A DNA stretch of 64,000 nucleotides from Salticus scenicus. Taxonomy: Eukaryota > Arthropoda > Arachnida > Araneae > Salticidae. How positions within the stretch are numbered: the first letter of the stretch is position 1; each line of letters opens with the position of its first letter. Location: the NCBI GenBank assembly GCA_963930645.1, contig OZ005654.1:268236700-268300699 (forward strand), read 5' to 3'. The translations under genes were made by a program, and so were the position numbers. Positions 1 to 10,640 of the stretch are shown in pieces. The notes under the pieces were generated by a model. The model was not told the origin of the DNA. It did not search any database and saw only the letters and a list, made by a program, of their open reading frames with translations.

Positions 1-231
1 CACTCGTTTAAAATAATTCATCTTTATAGTAAATTAAAATAATAATTGTATAACTTTAAAAAAATTCTCAATTGTTTTTTAAGAGTTATTTCTCTATAAA
101 ATTATTATTGCTTAATTTTTTTTTAAATTAATTTGCATATAGGTCATGATAGATAACGAAAAACGTAGTAGTAATTTCTCTCTGGAATTATTTTGTTTTT
201 ACAATTTAAATCGTTTTAATAGCTCATTTTT
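1..231. other. AT-rich sequence, no feature seen
   Basis: No open frame, inverted repeat or known repeat end is visible here. The stretch leads directly into the first copy of the 173-bp-satellite element. Confidence 0.5.
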
Positions 232-850
232 ACTTTCCGAACACTATAGTGAGGAAAATATTGTAGTCATGTCAAAAATCCGAATTTTAGATTTTGGTTT
301 TTCTACACGTTTCGAAATCCCCTGAATTCCTATTTACTATTTTTACGATGATTTATGTGAGTGCATACAATAGCGCCTAAATGCTTTGTTCGAATGAGCT
401 GAAAGGTTGATACATATGTTATTGGGCAACTATAGCACGAACCCTATTGATTTTTGGTGAATTTAGCGCTTATTACAGGGACACAAAGAAAAATTCTTTA
501 TCATTAAGTTGCGTGGGCCAAAATTCTTTAAAGTGTGACAGCGTCTAAATGTCTTATTAGACGGAGCTAAAAATTTATACGCATGTTATGAGTCACGTCA
601 CACGAACTGTATAAATTTTGGTGAATCTCGCGTTTATAGATTTTTTACAGGGACACAATGAAAAATTCTTTATCGATATGGTCTATATGGACCGAAATTA
701 TTTAAACTGCGATAGCGTCTAAACACCTTGTTCAATTGAGCTAAAAATTTATACATATGCTATAAGTCACTGCTGCACGAAGTAAATAAATTTTGATGAA
801 TCTAGAACGTATAATTCTTCTACAGGGAGACAACAAAAAGATCCTTTTTT
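232..850 (+). repeat. Dispersed element with ~173-bp internal tandem units, copy I (3 units, 3' truncated)
   Basis: The 5' end is a short palindrome-like block (ACTTTCC, then CACTATAGTG, then GGAAA). It is followed by ATCATG/GTCATG and a block ending in CCCCTGAATTC that is shared with copies at 39111-40285 and 43592-44760. Inside, the phrase ACAGGGACACAA recurs at 475, 647 and 822, giving spacings of 172 and 175 bp. The copy fades into a poly-T run near 850 and lacks the 3' end seen in the other two. No protein is encoded, so it is read as a non-autonomous repeat with an internal satellite. Confidence 0.8.
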
Positions 851-985
851 TTTTTCTTTTTTTTTTTAAGAATGGAAATAAATTTATAATATCTATTTGT
901 ATTTCTGCTTTAGTATATGGCCCCCTTGGTGACTCTTAAATTTTTGTCACTATTTCGTGATGAATTTTTTTTTTTGGTATAATTG

Positions 986-1020
<35 letters not shown>

Positions 1021-1200
1021 AACGAAAGAAAAGGAAGAAATAAAAAATCTAGTTCTTTTTTTTTCTAATTCCTATACATTGTACTATTCAATTTTTCAGT
1101 TAATTTAGGGCACTGTATAATAATCTATATATATTTCTAACGTACAGTTAGGTAATAATGTTAAACATTCGAAAATATTTGAAAAGAAAAAAGGTTTATT

Positions 1201-1233
<33 letters not shown>

Positions 1234-1690
1234 TGGAAAAATCTCCTACAGCATCAATTTTTAATTCTTTCCTACCTGCATTTTAAAATGACGAAGCATA
1301 AAATGTATTCGATTCCCTATAAGAGTTTTAGGTGATGAATTTTTTTCTTGCCATAATTATAAATATTAAATGTATCACAAAAATGTCTAAATCTGTATTG
1401 TTAAAAAATGATTAGCGCGAAGTTAGAAGGTTTATAAATGAGTTTGAATTTGACTATTTTTTTTATGCCAAAATATATCTGAAGTATTTTAAAGTAAAGA
1501 GTAAAGTATTTTGAAGTACACAGACCCGACATAATTTCATTATTCACAAAACAAAACAAGAACTTACAAAAAAAAAAAATCATATGAGATTGCCGACAAG
1601 AAAATTATTATTATTATTATTATTATTATTTTAAAGTAGAAAACAAATAGAAGAAAAATTTAGCAATATCGTCAGTTATTTTATTTTATT
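851..1690. repeat. Low-complexity stretch: poly-T (987-1016), (TA)n (1203-1231), (TTA)n near 1610
   Basis: Mostly T-rich and A-rich runs with one long T tract, one TA microsatellite and a short TTA microsatellite. Short open frames here are low-complexity phenylalanine/lysine translations and do not look like genes. Confidence 0.7.
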
Positions 1691-1957
1691 TTTACACCAA
1701 GTATCATATTTTAATTTTCCTGTGGAAAATGAGGTCATCACAAGAAAACAACGTCTTAAGGCATAAGAGAAACTTTTTGATAAATTCCAAATAGCGTACC
1801 TTCATAAATCTTATATTTTTAATTAATAACTTCATTAAATAAGGTGATAGAAATTTATAAGCAGCTGAAATCTCAGCTTTGGAATAGTCCGCGAACATCG
1901 ATACCTCTCATGACGCGAAAGACACTGCCGCCGTCCGCGAGAAGATGCGGTCACAGA

Positions 1958-1988
<31 letters not shown>
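1690..1988 (+). repeat. 3' segment of the tRNA-Met SINE-like composite, 5' truncated, poly(A) ended
   Basis: This segment is the reverse complement of 58956-59215. Shared blocks include AGCAGCTGAAAT, GGTA-TCGATG/TCAATG, CATGACG and GAAGATGCGGTCACAGAC. It ends in a 30-base A run (1959-1988), as expected of a retroposed 3' end. The GC-rich island 1890-1955 stands out from the AT-rich surroundings because it belongs to this repeat. The tRNA-like head found next to the other copy is absent, which fits 5' truncation. Confidence 0.7.
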
Positions 1989-1990
<2 letters not shown>

Positions 1991-2219
1991 CAGCGACTTT
2001 TTTTAGTATAGACACAATTCCACAAAAACCGTTTGAATTAGTATTGGAAAATTTACTAAAATTCTACGATTGCCATAGAGCTTTCAAATAAAAGTACAAT
2101 AAATAAATAAATAAAACAGGCAACACTGGACGTAAACTCCCTTGTTAATCGATGAAGAGAAATGTAATTCGTATCATTCGATGGGAAATCGTGATTACTT
2201 ATAGAAAATGAAGTGAAAT

Positions 2220-2640
2220 TTTGAATTGGGGTCATCTACAGATTCAAACGTATGCCAACTTTGATTTTTTTTTCTCAATGGTAATGCTCTGTGTTGATTT
2301 TAAATTTGAATTCCTGGGGTCGCGACAATGCGAAAAAGTATATTTTACTGATTTTTAAAGAGTGTATATTTTACTTACTTTTTTTTATACAGTTGTTTTA
2401 TTTATATTATATTATATATTGGAGATTACGTATTTTACTTATTTTTTATAGAGCTATAAATGTTCAAATTTTGCAGGCGATAGTGCTAAATTCATATCGT
2501 AAACTTTTATAAACTATCGTAAATCTTCACAAAAAATAACTTGATACATAAATTTACGGGATACAGTGAAGAAACTTAAATATAATACATGATCATCTTT
2601 GATTCTCAAAAGTATTTTTAATTATGGAAACAAATTCATA

Positions 2641-2698
<58 letters not shown>

Positions 2699-2800
2699 TA
2701 TAACCTATATTAATTTTTACTTAAAATTCTTCCTAATGGTTTAAAATATGGCTGTGCATATTTGCAGCTCATTCCAGTTATTAATTTTCGAAATATAGAT
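2220..2800 (+). repeat. Decayed relative of the CAGTCACC long-inverted-repeat family
   Basis: The sequence GGGGTCATCTACAGATTCAA and the following ~100 bp align by eye with the start of the elements at 31915 and 33845 (GGGGTCGTCTACACATTAAA). Later parts align with 34260-34410. A long (TA)n tract (2648-2694) has expanded inside it. No terminal CAGTCACCCC is visible, so this is an old fragment. Open frames within it are not credible genes. Confidence 0.5.
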
Positions 2801-2950
2801 AAAATTTTCTTTTGGAAAGGTTTAAGGGACCAGACCTTCTTTTATAAAGTTTTACATGATATAGCAAACAGAATCTTAAAAATTACTGGGAAAATTAAGC
2901 AAAACATGTTTAATTTTTTTATTATGGGTCAAACTATATACAACTACATC

Positions 2951-3128
2951 CAGAGCTGCCAACCTAATCCAGCAAATTGTTAGTAACGCCCCTTTTTCTA
3001 CACCAGTCATTTCTTAGAGTTTTTTTTCTTCTTAATGCATCGCAAATATATTTGAAGACAATTACTTTATAAGTGGTGTAGAAAAATGGGCGGTACTAAA
3101 AATTTGCCGGATTAGGTTGGCAGCTCTG
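2951..3128. mobile_element. MITE with ~54-bp terminal inverted repeats and 6-bp target duplication
   Basis: The left end CAGAGCTGCCAACCTAATCC is repeated inverted at the right end, and the match continues inward through the GTAGAAAAA block (about 54 bp, few mismatches). The flanks are TACATC at 2945-2950 and TACATC at 3129-3134, a perfect 6-bp target-site duplication. Only about 70 bp separates the arms and nothing is coded. Related copies lie at 3625, 8074, 36114, 42971, 49974 and 53569. The parent transposase family is not visible. Confidence 0.88.
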
Positions 3129-3134
3129 TACATC

Positions 3135-3620
3135 TTCAAACGTAAAAAGTGAGACAAAGAAGACAATTTAAGACATTGGTGATAGCAAACGAAAACTACT
3201 GTTTTCTGAAGAAAACAAGCCCCGCTTTTTGGTATTCCTCTAAAACAACACTATATAGGAAACGAAAAGAAAAGTGAATTAGCGTATCCCTGTTAAACCT
3301 CTTAATTTACATTGGCAAAAATATAAGTGAATGGTATTTACCTCATCGATCACTGGTGATAAATTTTGAATCCTTTGAACAAACACTTGAACGGAAAATT
3401 AACTAAAGATGTGGGGCTTACTGTTTTAAAGAGAGAAATAAGTGAACATAAAAACTGTCAATTTAAAAAACGAATTGTCTATTGAAAACCATTGGAATGT
3501 AAAGTAACCTTGTTAAATCGCTTAATTAACTGCCGCCATAATTAAAAGTTTAATCATTTAGTTCATACATTATTTTTTGGGGGGTGGGGTGGAGGGTATT
3601 ATTATTATTTTAAAGATTCT
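3135..3620. other. No feature recognised
   Basis: AT-rich unique-looking sequence with a short G-rich run near 3578-3595. No inverted repeat or coding frame was found. Confidence 0.4.
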
Positions 3621-3624
3621 TTGG

Positions 3625-3745
3625 CATACTTGCCGACCATGTTGTTAGGATTAAATAAGACTAAAATTAATCTAAAAATTATTGGTGTGTAAAAAAAAGG
3701 CGGGTACTAAAAGTTGTACGGTTCATAATATGGTTGGCAAGTATA
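3625..3745. mobile_element. Short decayed MITE, CATACTTGCC type
   Basis: The left end CATACTTGCCGACCATGTTG and right end TGGTTGGCAAGTATA are inverted relatives. The inner GGCGGGTACTAAAA block matches the right arm of the 2951 MITE. At ~121 bp it looks like a shortened member of the same group. No target duplication could be recognised. Confidence 0.65.
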
Positions 3746-3900
3746 TTTTAGTCTTGTCGGGTTTGCAATCATTCGCAGGGGCGAAAGATGCCATTTCACC
3801 TCATGGTGACTGAGCTACAAGATACCAAAACGTCTCAAAGAGTGAGCTGTGTCCAGAGCAGGTTCGTTTAGGCTTCTGACTGCAAACTTCTATTTTCAAG

Positions 3901-4056
3901 GAATGGGGCTACGATGATGCGACTTCAGTTTCAGAGTTTTATCTTGCACACATTGCTCGACAGGAATACCTGCATTTCAAAGATTTCACAATTAAGAGCT
4001 CTAAGAACACGCACCGCACCTGGATTCAGCAGGCGAATAAACAAACTGGTTCGTAA
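3901..4056 (+). CDS. Candidate terminal coding exon or pseudo-exon, unknown protein
   Basis: A pyrimidine-rich tract ending TTCTATTTTCAAG precedes position 3901 and reads as a plausible 3' splice site. From GAA at 3901 the frame is open for 51 codons to TAA (4054-4056) and translates to mixed-composition protein, beginning EWGYDDATSVSEFYLAHIAR and ending ANKQTGS. The region 3770-4060 is clearly richer in G+C than its neighbours. The same frame meets a stop just upstream (TGA at 3877-3879), so the coding stretch needs an upstream exon. No domain is recognised. It could equally be a transposon-gene fragment or a processed pseudogene. Confidence 0.3.
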   Translation, partial: EWGYDDATSVSEFYLAHIARQEYLHFKDFTIKSSKNTHRTWIQQANKQTGS

Positions 4057-4079
4057 CTAAAACAGGCAAGTTTCAGTCT

Positions 4080-4600
4080 ATAAACATCCCCCCTCCCCCC
4101 CCCAAAAAAAATAAATAAATAAATAAATAAATAAAAAAAAAACAAGAACTCGTTTTCTTAAGCTCAAAATTTGCGAATATAGGATTATGTACACCGAAGA
4201 GAAGGAATATCGCTTGTTCAAGAATAGTATTCCACAGCATTTTACAGAATATCTAATTGGCAAATGCACAGGCTTAGGGCTAATGGAATTCATTTGTGTA
4301 TTGATGGTGGACTTAAGTACTCTTAGGCAAAAAATGACACATTATTCAAAAAAAAAAAAAAATCTCCAAAAAACTGAGAAAGGGCTTACTGATTCTGATA
4401 AACCTAAACTATTATTTTTTGTCAAATTTGGCTGCTAATCTCGCAGGGTTTATCTCAAACGCAAATTTTGGCATTGACTTTGATTTTGAACCTTGGCTTC
4501 GAATTTGGTGAGTTGGCAATCAAATTTGGAGAAAAATTTTAGTTTAGCGTTGCCCAAGATTGGAAGCTCTAAACTCAATAAGAACAGAGGGGTTGAGTGA
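4080..4600. other. C-run, (AAAT)n, then unremarkable sequence
   Basis: A C-rich run (4088-4103) and an AAAT microsatellite (about 4107-4140) are followed by moderately AT-rich sequence. A frame around 4187-4350 gives a varied peptide but no recognised domain, no splice context and a poly-A interruption, so no gene is called. Confidence 0.4.
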
Positions 4601-4839
4601 AGAACTGGGTACGATTGGTTTTTTCTCGTCAAATCTGGTGCTACCTTATTTCCCCGAGTTGTCGCCAAAACTTGTTTTCATTTTGGCAACCCCTTACATT
4701 CGAATGTCGCGCCATTTCTATTAGTTCATCTGCCAGTTCGCATGAATGCTGCGTGAGTGATTATTTCTTTTTATTTCCCTGCATTTTCTCGGATAAAAGT
4801 ATTTTAGTGGATTTCTCGTCTAGATATTGTTTTTTAAAG

Positions 4840-5745
4840 ATGGCTGCTCAGATGAACGGCAAGTTAAGTGTTGGTATTTTGAGTGATTTGAAAATGAAAG
4901 GAATGAAATCGATGATTGAATGGTGTATGAATGAGAATTTGTTAGCACATGGTTTTAAATGTTTTGAAAATTGGAGTAATATGGAATTGAAAGAGATTAA
5001 GAAGAAAGCGGAAGAATGGATCTGGGTATGCAGAAAATGTGGAGTGAATGCGCATTTTTGTAAGAAGTCGGTGAGAAAGGGTTCATGGTTTGAGGACAGC
5101 AAGTTAAGCATACATGAGATTTTAAAATTAACATATTATTGGGTATATGAGGGTACGACTGCGCTGATTGTGTCTGAGGTTGGTGTGAGTGAAAGAACTT
5201 AGTGTGACTGGAGGAATTTTCGTCGTGAAGTATACTATGATCGGAGATGAGAATGTGATTGTAGAAATAGATGAGAGTATGTTTGAAAAAATAAGAGTAA
5301 TCGAGGTAAAAGAGTGCATGAGGTTTGGGTGCTTGGAGGGGTTGAAAGGGTAAGGAATAAGTGTTTTTTGAAACGGTTGAAAATAGAAGTGCGGATGTTT
5401 TGGTGAGTGTGATTAAAAACATATTCGGCCGGGTACGACCATTATTTCGGATTGTTGGCGGTCCTGTGGAGGATTGTCAAATGAAGGGTATCATCATTTA
5501 ACGATCAACCATATTGTTTCGTTCAAGGATCCAGATCCCGCACAAATACAATCGAGGGGATGTGGGGGAGTATTAAGCAAAAATTTAGGAAAATCGGAAA
5601 TCGAAGGAACGCACAGCACCCTGTTCACTTCGATTCATATTTCGCCGAATTTGTTTGGTGGTGGAAAAAAAAAAAAAAAAAAAAAAAAAAAAGATCACTT
5701 ACGACATTTTTTTTTGTTAAGGTTATTGCTAAAATATATGATTAA
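4840..5745 (+). pseudogene. Merlin / IS1595 (ISXO2-like) DDE transposase pseudogene
   Basis: The intact protein would cut and paste a Merlin-superfamily DNA transposon in the nucleus. The N-terminus from ATG 4840 (MAAQMNGKLS...) carries a damaged zinc-ribbon-like region; the CRKC pair survives near residue 65, while the first pair has lost a cysteine. Next comes the family hallmark RKGSWFEDSKL and the TYYWVY helix. After an in-frame TAG (5200-5202) come DWRNFRREV, then VEIDES with the first catalytic Asp (5270-5272), NRGKRVHEVWVLGGVER, TTIISDCWRS with the second Asp (5450-5452), LTINHIVSF, and TIEGMWGSIKQKF with the Glu (5554-5556). YFAEFVWWW and VKVIAKIYD follow. About 302 codons match the usual length of ~300. 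All three acidic residues remain, but one stop, at least five frame changes and an A-run expansion (about 5666-5691) make it dead. Terminal repeats were not identified with confidence. Confidence 0.9.
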
Positions 5746-5749
5746 TGTA

Positions 5750-6030
5750 AGTAATTTTGTATAATATTTTGGCTATAATTTTTATTGTATTTTGCTTCGT
5801 TTTAAGACGCGATGTTTTTTTTCGTCGAATTTTTGTTCTTTATACCATCGATCTGGTTCAAGGGGGTGCCCCCACTAAACGAAAAAGAAAAGTTGTTCTT
5901 TTATTGATCTATATTAGTAATTTGGTAATAATTTTTATTGTAATTTGCTTCGTCTTGTATGACTATTATATGTACTATTGACACTATTATATGTACTATT
6001 GTACTTATAAGTACTATTGACAAAGCTTTC
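5750..6030. repeat. Short direct repeats downstream of the Merlin relic
   Basis: A ~45-bp block around TAATTTTTATTGTA and TTTGCTTCGT occurs at about 5755-5805 and again at about 5925-5970. It is followed by three tandem copies of a ~18-bp unit containing TATATGTACTATTGA (5966-6020). These may be the transposon's own 3' region. A GGGGGTGCC at about 5861-5869 loosely mirrors GGCAACCCC near 4686 and could mark the element ends, but no target duplication supports this. Confidence 0.4.
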
Positions 6031-6259
6031 GATGAACTGAAGTTCAATTGAGGTTATCAACTCAGAGGTTAAGTATTATTCCTGAATTTTAAGAAAATAT
6101 GTTTTTATTCATTGTGTACACGGCTTCTGAAGATTATTCTATTGATTCAAGTAATAAGTTAAACATGCAATATCCATTGGTCCATTTACAAAATCCAATG
6201 GTCGATGGTGATTTATTTTAAAAATTTATTTCTGTAATAAAATATTCAGAAAATAATAA

Positions 6260-7550
6260 TAATAAATGTTATATTAGCATATGGTTATGGGACAAACTTA
6301 AAGGGAAGGTAGAGAACATCATAAGGATTGAGAATTGTATAGAAACCCATGTCCGCTAACGTCATTTTAACCTGTTAAGAACTAGAGGATTTTGCGTGGA
6401 TATGGGCGTGGCTCTAAAGTGTAATTTTTCAAGGTTCGTACACTTTTTATTTTTCGGTACTAATAAAATTTTATAGTAAATTTAGATATAAGATAAGCTT
6501 ATAATTTTAAATAAAATATTATTAAAGAAAAATTGACGTGAAAGAGTCTTTACAAAAGCGCTGGTCAGTACAAAACCTCTTTTTTTTTTTTTTTTTTTTC
6601 TTTAAAGTTTTACTTGCTAATGTTTACGTAAATATACGTAGTAATATTTCTGTTTTTTTATCGATATATTTCATCTCACTGATTGCATTATTACAAAAAT
6701 ACCAATATTGTGTATGATTTTCCGAAATAATAAAGCATACAAGGAGAGCTCGAAGTCTCCGCCCTTTTCTCCGGATACATTTATTAATGAGAAATTTTCA
6801 CTTTTCTTGCTACCAATATTTTTTTTATAATAATATCTATCTTTTTTATCGCGACACTTTACTATTGAAACACGATAAATATTTCGGTATAAAAATAGTG
6901 TTAGCAAAAAGGCGAAAATTTCTCATTCTTGAAAGTGTTCTGAAAAAAGGGCGTAGACATCGAGCTCTGATACAAACAGTACTTCAGTAGTCTCCACCTA
7001 TTTTTCAGGACATTTTCAAGCATAAGAAATTTTTGCTTATTTTTTTTTATAAACAAATCTTTGTCATAATTTTTAATAATATGTAGTAAGTAAACAGGAT
7101 GGAAATTATTATATAAAAATATTGATCCAAGAAAGGCGGTAATTTGTTATTAATGAAAGTTTTCTGCAAAAAGAGCGAAGACCTCAAGCAGGGGTGAAAG
7201 TGGTTTTCGTCATCAGCGCCGCTACATTTATTTAGAAAAATTGAGTGTATTTTTAAACTGATATACTACGATTAAATACGATTGTGATTATTGCTAAAAA
7301 ATACAGGTAGAAGAGTTCCGTCAAAAGACTGAAAACTTTCACCCTGACTTCAAGCTCGGGATACAAGATTAAAAATTTACGTAGTAGGCGGAGTTATGTG
7401 GGTTTAGTTGTTAAAAAATAACCAAAAACATCCGGTTAAAAAGAGTTAAAGTGACGTTTGCGTTCATGGATGCCTATACCATTTTTAATCCTTGTGATAT
7501 TCTATACCTCTCCTCCAAGTTTGTCTCATGACCGTAGAATCAATTAGTAT
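6260..7550. mobile_element. Nested inverted-repeat (foldback-like) element
   Basis: The outer arms, about 6270-6415 and 7380-7540, are inverted copies (for example GGGACAAACTTAAAG against CCAAGTTTGTCTCA, and CATAAGGATT against AATCCTTGTG). Inside lies a second inverted pair, 6746-6840 against 6885-6975 (GAGCTCGAAGTCTCCGCCC against GGGCGTAGACATCGAGCTC). A related unit at about 7000-7180 and a third inverted pair, about 7185-7365, follow. No long coding frame is present. The structure is explained as a non-coding foldback-type transposon built from repeated hairpin modules; exact ends and target duplication were not resolved. Confidence 0.65.
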
Positions 7551-7880
7551 AAAATTCAACTTCATTACGAAGCATTAAAAATATAAATAACAAATAGATA
7601 TAAAATTTAAATTAAAGGATTGCAATTTTATTTTAAATTTCCAGTAGATGTTTGGATTTCAAAACATATAAATATCATGATGTAAAAGATGAAGCCATTT
7701 GTTTTCGATATCATGTAAGCATTATTCAGTAATTTGAACTGGCAAGGATAATTAAATTAGGAAATATACATGCAAATATTTAGTGCAAGGCTGCCACAGA
7801 TTGACTAGTAAAATAAATAAATAAAACATTAATTTTGAAATTATTTAAACAGACGCTGATATATATATATATGTATACAC

Positions 7881-7917
<37 letters not shown>

Positions 7918-8067
7918 GTGTGTATATTTAAATTTAAGGGGGGGGGGGAATTCAGTGGTGATCTAAGCTTAAAGATCTTTCCAGTTTTCAAATTGAGGTA
8001 GGAAAAGCGTTAGAGAATCAAAGAAAAAAAAAAGTTGAAAGTTTGAGAATATTGTATTAAGCAATTA
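7551..8067. repeat. AT-rich spacer with (TA)n(CA)n microsatellite and G-run
   Basis: Positions 7858-7917 form a compound TA/CA/TA microsatellite, and 7938-7949 is a G run. Nothing else is seen. Confidence 0.6.
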
Positions 8068-8073
8068 TACAAA

Positions 8074-8270
8074 CATAGCTGCCAATATTTTAATTTATTC
8101 GGGAGTAATTTTAGCCCCGCCTCTTTTTCGAACCACTTATTTTTTAAAAGCAATTTTTTCTTATATTATCGAAGTTATGTATTAAAGAAAATTTTTCTAT
8201 AAATAAAGTGGTGCGAAATAAAGGCGGGGCTAAAACTACTTCGGAATAAATTAAAATATTGGCAGCTGTG
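8074..8270. mobile_element. MITE, CATAGCTGCCAATATTTT type, near-perfect 6-bp target duplication
   Basis: The terminal inverted repeat CATAGCTGCCAATATTTTAA (left) matches the inverted right end ending GGCAGCTGTG, and the match continues into GGCGGGGCTAAAA-type inner blocks. The flanks TACAAA (8068-8073) and TACAGA (8271-8276) agree at 5 of 6 positions. The architecture is the same as the 2951 MITE, with a different internal sequence. Confidence 0.8.
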
Positions 8271-8639
8271 TACAGATTAGAATTAGTTCGAAAAATAAAG
8301 TAACATTTATATTTCGTTGCCTTCTATTCGGAAATTAAAGAATAATGCACGCATTATATCTATATGATCTAGTTATGTATTATGGTTTCAAAAAACATTT
8401 ATAAACGCACTTACTGTTAAAACTTGTATTACGACGACAATCATTTAATATTAAAATTTTCTAAATACGTAATTACATAATGTAATATTGCTAAATGCCA
8501 AATATATGTAATTTTCAGAAATTTCTGTTATTTTAGGCAATAAAATTAAGTTGTGTATATAATGTAATATGCATATATAATAAAAAATTATGCCTTTATG
8601 TCCTCGGAATCTTTATTTGATAAAAGTATTAAAAAAAAA

Positions 8640-9105
8640 AAAAAAATGTACAGTCAGGGAAAAAAAAGAAAAAAAAATCTAGTGTGTCACTCACATGACA
8701 TTCTCCTTCCCTAAAATTTAATACTATAAATACAGGTTGGAAGTTAAGAGGTAGTATAACGAGGACTGTTATGTAAAACTATGCTAAAATAATTCAAATT
8801 AGGCTTCGGAAGAGTTTTATATGATAATTAGTTCTGTATGACGGAGGGGGGGGGGGGGGCTACCGCTCCCCTCAACCCTCGGTTTCATTACTGCACCTAC
8901 ATTTATATAGAATTTAAATCTGTTATTAAAAGTAAAAGTTCACTTAAAATTATTCAACTTTCACATGCAACATTCCTTGAAATTTATCAGTCTTGATCAA
9001 ACTTTTCCAGCAATAAATTTATATTAATTTGAAAATACAACTTTTAGATCTCCTGAAATTATTCGTTTTTAAGTTTCTCTAAGAGACACAGACAATAATG
9101 AAACT
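8640..9105 (+). repeat. SINE-like family 2, copy without intact tRNA head
   Basis: This starts with a remnant CAGTCAGGGA, then TAGTGTGTCACTCACATGAC, matching 10460-10570 in order. The 3' part (CGCTCCCCTCAACCCTCGG; CACCTACATTTATA; TTTTAAGTTTCTCT) aligns with 11944-12330. A 13-base G run has grown at 8846-8858. No coding frame is present. Confidence 0.65.
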
Positions 9106-9424
9106 TTAAAAAAACTTGACTTCGGTAATCAGGAAAAATCAAAATCATGTAAATACACTAAAAACAAGCAATGAATATTTAGCTTAAAAACATATATTAT
9201 TTATCATATGTCTATGAAGAATTCATTTCCCTTCCTGAGCAGCTTTCCTAGACATGGTAAAATATTATAGTAAAGGGTATACTTCCACTAACAATAAAAA
9301 AGTATGTTATCGCTTAAATATTTTGAAACCTGTATAGCTTTTGAAGAATATGTACAAAGCACATAGTGCACCTAAATACAACCCTATAGTAATAATATAC
9401 GGCACAACCTGAAATGTGAAGATA
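9106..9424. other. No feature recognised
   Basis: AT-rich sequence without recognisable repeat ends or coding frames. Confidence 0.4.
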
Positions 9425-9730
9425 ATTAATTAATAGATGCTGTCACACGATTCAATAAGTTTTATACTCAATAAATTTTGTTTGCTCCAATTTCATTTAA
9501 TAGGCTGCTTATATTGGATTTTCTATAATAAAGTAAATTGCAAAATAACTTATAATAGTAAATTTTGGGAATCAACATTTCACTTCTTAAGTATTTATTT
9601 ATTATATATTAAGATAAATTACAAATGTGAATTTGACTCAGTAGTTTACTTAGTTTACATAAAAATAGTAGTTTATGTTTGATATTGTATGATATTTTAC
9701 GGTTTGGCATATATTTTGAAAGCTTTAATC
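9425..9730 (+). repeat. Dispersed repeat A, copy 1
   Basis: The block containing TTCAATAAGTTTTATA, TTTTGTTTGCT, CATTTAATAGGC and TTCTATAATAAA recurs in the same order and orientation at 45365-45680. The later TAGTTTACATAAA block also matches. A frame of ~80 codons here is not conserved in the second copy, so it is not a gene. Confidence 0.65.
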
Positions 9731-10390
9731 TCTTTGTAGTATTCAAAGAAAACGGTAATCAAAACTTTTTCAGTTAAATTTGTAATATACAGATGGATGA
9801 TAAAACAATATGGTACTGATAATATGTTTTTTCATAAATTAAACGCAATAATTTTATATTTTTGTAATGTATTTATCATGTGCTATATGCAAATTTAAAC
9901 TCTAAAATATTTTCAGTATTTGTTTCTCCTGCCGAATTATTATTAGAATTATTATCAGACGTCAGTAAGTTCAGTAATTCTAAATTCAGAGAATTTATCT
10001 ACATTACGCATTGTTAATTTTAGTACCTTCTCATGCGTTGTTTGTTAATTATTAAAATCATGAAGGAGAACAGAAATGTAAATGTCAAGCAAATACTTTG
10101 TTTGATGTTTTGATGTTTTTATATTTTCGTTATATATATATATATATATTCGTTTGTTTGTTTTATGTTTTTATATTTTCGTTTCATTTATCCGGTATAT
10201 TTCGGGTTTAAACTACATTATTATTTAAATTTAAAAAAAAAAAAAATTTCTTTTTCTTTAACACGCTTTTATTAACTTCACCTGTATGTATGTATGTTTG
10301 TTTGTATGTATGTTTGTATGTATGTTTGTATATTTGTAACCGCTCTGAGAGCAAACAAAAAATCTATATTGTAAAAAAAAAAAAAAAAAA
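9731..10390. repeat. AT-rich spacer with duplicated TTTATATTTTCGTT block and (GTAT)n
   Basis: A short direct repeat (GTTTTTATATTTTCGTT) flanks a TA run at 10100-10180. A GTAT/GTTT microsatellite fills about 10285-10335, and an A run ends at 10394. Confidence 0.55.
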
Positions 10391-10393
10391 AAA

Positions 10394-10640
10394 AGGCTTT
10401 CCGTACGTGAACACCGTGGCTGTGAGGTAAAGAGCCGCGCTACGAAACTAAAGGTCTAGCGTTCGAGCCCAGTCAGGGGAGATTTTTTAAAAATGGTTTT
10501 TGTTTAATTCTAAATTATTTTAATTAAAGATTTAAATGTATGTAAATATTATGGTGTGTCACCCACACGATTTTCTCTTACCCTGCATTTTAATACTTAG
10601 ATATTTTGTGCTTTTTAGTTCACATTTCTATAAAAGCGTG
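10394..10640 (+). repeat. tRNA-headed SINE-like element (family 2)
   Basis: The head 10394-10480 has RNA polymerase III internal promoter features. An A-box-like TGGCTGTGAGGTAAAGAGCC starts at 10417 and a B-box GTTCGAGCCC lies at 10461-10470, about 45 bp apart. Acceptor-stem pairing is poor, so it is a tRNA-derived head rather than a working tRNA. The body from about 10535 (GGTGTGTCACCCACACGA, TTACCCTGCATTTTAATACT) is shared with the copies at 8640, 11944 and 15090. The copy lacks the longer 3' half seen in 8640 and 11944. Confidence 0.7.

Noticed and set aside
4187..4438. An 83-codon frame with varied composition
   Set aside because: No splice signals, no recognised domain, and its C-terminal third is a poly-lysine translation of an A run.
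4848..5422. Minus-strand frames of 63-141 codons opposite the Merlin relic
   Set aside because: Antisense shadows of the transposase pseudogene.
5474..5764. A 96-codon frame starting at an internal ATG
   Set aside because: It is one frame segment of the frameshifted Merlin transposase plus the translated A run, not a separate gene.
10394..10480. Working tRNA gene
   Set aside because: A- and B-box-like motifs occur, but there is no acceptor stem, and the adjacent sequence is a dispersed repeat body.
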